Shown one piece after another: positions 62,912 to 64,000 of a stretch of DNA of 64,000 bases (the first letter of the stretch is position 1; the number at the start of each line of letters is the position of its first letter). The notes beneath the pieces were generated by a model, which saw nothing but the letters and a program-made list of their open reading frames with translations, did no database searches and was not told the DNA's origin. This stretch comes from Pseudaquabacterium inlustre (GTDB lineage Bacteria; Pseudomonadota; Gammaproteobacteria; Burkholderiales; Burkholderiaceae_C): assembly GCF_038066595.1 (NCBI RefSeq), contig NZ_JBBUTH010000004.1, positions 614,259 through 678,258 on the forward strand, given 5' to 3'. A program made the translations under genes and the position numbers.

Positions 62912-63963
62912 CGTACATCGCCAAACCCACGCTGCACCACCCCAGCCTGACCCGCAACAAGGTTGGCTACACGCGTCGCGACTACGAAGGCCGTGTCTCG
63001 ACGCTGTGCGCCGGCTGCGGGCATGACAGCATCTCGGCGGCCATCATCCAGGCCTGCTGGTCGCTGGACATCGCGCCGCACCGCGTGGCCAAGCTCTCGG
63101 GCATCGGCTGCAGCAGCAAGACGCCCGACTACTTCCTGGGCGCCAGCCACGGTTTCAACACCGTGCACGGCCGCATGCCCAGCGTGCTGACCGGCGCCAA
63201 CCTGGCCAACCGCGAGCTGCTGTACCTGGGGGTCAGCGGCGATGGCGATTCGGCCAGCATCGGCCTGGGCCAGTTTGCCCATGCCATGCGGCGCGGTGTG
63301 CGCATGGTCTACATCGTCGAGAACAACGGCGTCTACGGCCTCACCAAGGGCCAGTTCAGCGCCACGGCCGACCGCGGCAGCCAGAGCAAGAAGGGCGCGG
63401 TCAACCACGACTCGGCCATCGACCTGATCGGCATGGCGCTGCAACTGGGCGCCACCTATGTGGCACGCAGCTTCTCGGGCGACAAGGCGCAGCTGGTGCC
63501 GCTGATCGAGGGCGCCATCCGCCACGGCGGCGCGGCCTTCATCGACGTGATCAGCCCCTGCGTGGCCTTCAACAACCACGCCGGCAGCACGCGCAGCTAC
63601 GACCATGTGCGCGCCCACAACGAGGCGCTGAACCGCATCGACTTCATCGACCTGGCGGCCGAGGTGAAGGCCGAGCCGGCACCGGGCGAGGTGATCACGC
63701 TGCCGCAGGCCGATGGCACGCAGATGCAACTGCGCAAGCTGCACGCCGAACACGACCCCACCGACCGCATCGCGGCGATGAACGTGGTGCAGGCGCACCA
63801 GGCCAAGGGCGAGATCGTGACCGGGCTGATCTATGTGCAGCCCGAGGCGCAGGACCTGCACGCCGCGCTGAACACCACCGCCGCGCCGCTGAACACGCTG
63901 AACGCGCCTGAGCTGTGCCCGGGGCGTGCGGCGCTGGACAAGCTCAACGCATCGCTGCGTTGA
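62908..63963 (+). CDS. 2-oxoacid:acceptor oxidoreductase, beta subunit
   Basis: 351 residues, GTG start at 62908 overlapping the alpha stop (GTGA). The ThDP-binding domain is complete: CAGCGHDSISAAI, GIGCSSKTPDYFL, and the ThDP/Mg motif SGDGDSASIGLGQFAHAM with NNGVYGLTKGQFSATADRG. It forms the active site with the alpha subunit. It shows no extra ferredoxin cluster, consistent with electrons leaving through the coupled FAD/FeS subunit. Stop at 63961-63963, just before the window end. Confidence 0.92.
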   Translation: MTYIAKPTLHHPSLTRNKVGYTRRDYEGRVSTLCAGCGHDSISAAIIQACWSLDIAPHRVAKLSGIGCSSKTPDYFLGASHGFNTVHGRMPSVLTGANLANRELLYLGVSGDGDSASIGLGQFAHAMRRGVRMVYIVENNGVYGLTKGQFSATADRGSQSKKGAVNHDSAIDLIGMALQLGATYVARSFSGDKAQLVPLIEGAIRHGGAAFIDVISPCVAFNNHAGSTRSYDHVRAHNEALNRIDFIDLAAEVKAEPAPGEVITLPQADGTQMQLRKLHAEHDPTDRIAAMNVVQAHQAKGEIVTGLIYVQPEAQDLHAALNTTAAPLNTLNAPELCPGRAALDKLNASLR

Positions 63964-63975
63964 GCCTGGAGGAGT

Positions 63976-64000
63976 GGGGGGGGGGGGGGGGGGGGGGGGG
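63976..64000. other. Terminal run of 25 G residues, probable artefact
   Basis: The last 25 bases are all G, after GAGT. Nothing else in the window is similar. Pure poly-G at a sequence end is a known artefact of two-colour short-read chemistry or of a poorly resolved contig edge. It should not be read as biology without long-read support. Confidence 0.75.

Overview
The window is GC-rich DNA from a betaproteobacterium. Gene order and protein sequences suggest a Burkholderiales member of the Rubrivivax/Leptothrix/Ideonella type: thrS-infC-rpmI-rplT-pheST-ihfA-merR, tRNA-Leu-tig-clpP-clpX-lon, ilvBNC-pssA-leuA, dapA-bamC, and hpnCDE beside an RND pump. It looks like ordinary chromosome. I saw no insertion sequence, prophage, integrase or CRISPR array. 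The only clearly mobile-style item is a small toxin-antitoxin pair between parE and parC. The window opens inside a patatin-like gene and ends in a 25-base G run that looks like an assembly or sequencing artefact.

Layout. 1-2.8 kb: 3' end of a patatin-like lipase gene, then a secreted DUF4331 protein and a small lipoprotein. 2.8-11 kb: translation block thrS, infC (ATC start), rpmI, rplT, pheS, pheT, ihfA and a MerR regulator, closed by tRNA-Pro(GGG). 11-14.6 kb: an unknown 130-aa protein, a K+-independent H+-pumping pyrophosphatase (hppA) and, divergent from it, the soluble pyrophosphatase ppa. 14.6-19.2 kb: a Pat/Acs-type acyl-CoA synthetase-GNAT fusion, a FemAB-like GNAT protein, and glnB. 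19.2-22.8 kb: a six-gene minus-strand operon (ECF-type sigma factor, DUF3619, DUF3106, RDD, dgkA, LOG). 22.9-31 kb: branched-chain amino acid genes ilvB, ilvN, ilvC, pssA, then two different 2-isopropylmalate synthases in tandem. 31-40.7 kb: a D,D-endopeptidase, an IclR regulator, the squalene genes hpnC-hpnD-hpnE, and a divergent RND efflux pair. 40.8-47.4 kb: tRNA-Leu and the proteostasis block tig-clpP-clpX-lon, then tRNA-Gly and tRNA-Cys. 47.5-49.5 kb: a secreted subtilase behind a cyclic-di-GMP-I riboswitch. 49.6-53.8 kb (minus): MFS transporter, a 41-aa membrane peptide, a methyltransferase, dapA, bamC. 54-59 kb: parE, the toxin-antitoxin pair, parC. 59-64 kb: a three-gene 2-oxoacid oxidoreductase operon with its own NAD(P)H/flavin/FeS subunit.

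The main regulatory finds come from reading non-coding DNA. The thrS leader encodes a 13-residue peptide with four Thr codons, followed by mutually exclusive pause, antiterminator and terminator hairpins. The leuA leader encodes a 19-residue peptide with four consecutive Leu codons, followed by a terminator. A c-di-GMP-I aptamer with a promoter just upstream precedes the subtilase. A perfect 14-bp palindrome covers the predicted start site of the RND operon. A near-consensus sigma-32 promoter precedes lon. A perfect inverted repeat precedes the toxin-antitoxin operon.

All names are assigned by reading protein sequences and motifs by eye, without database searches. Start codons were chosen from Shine-Dalgarno spacing and family length; uncertain cases are flagged. 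Apart from 47371-47721, which holds a promoter and riboswitch, no gene-free stretch exceeds about 300 bases.
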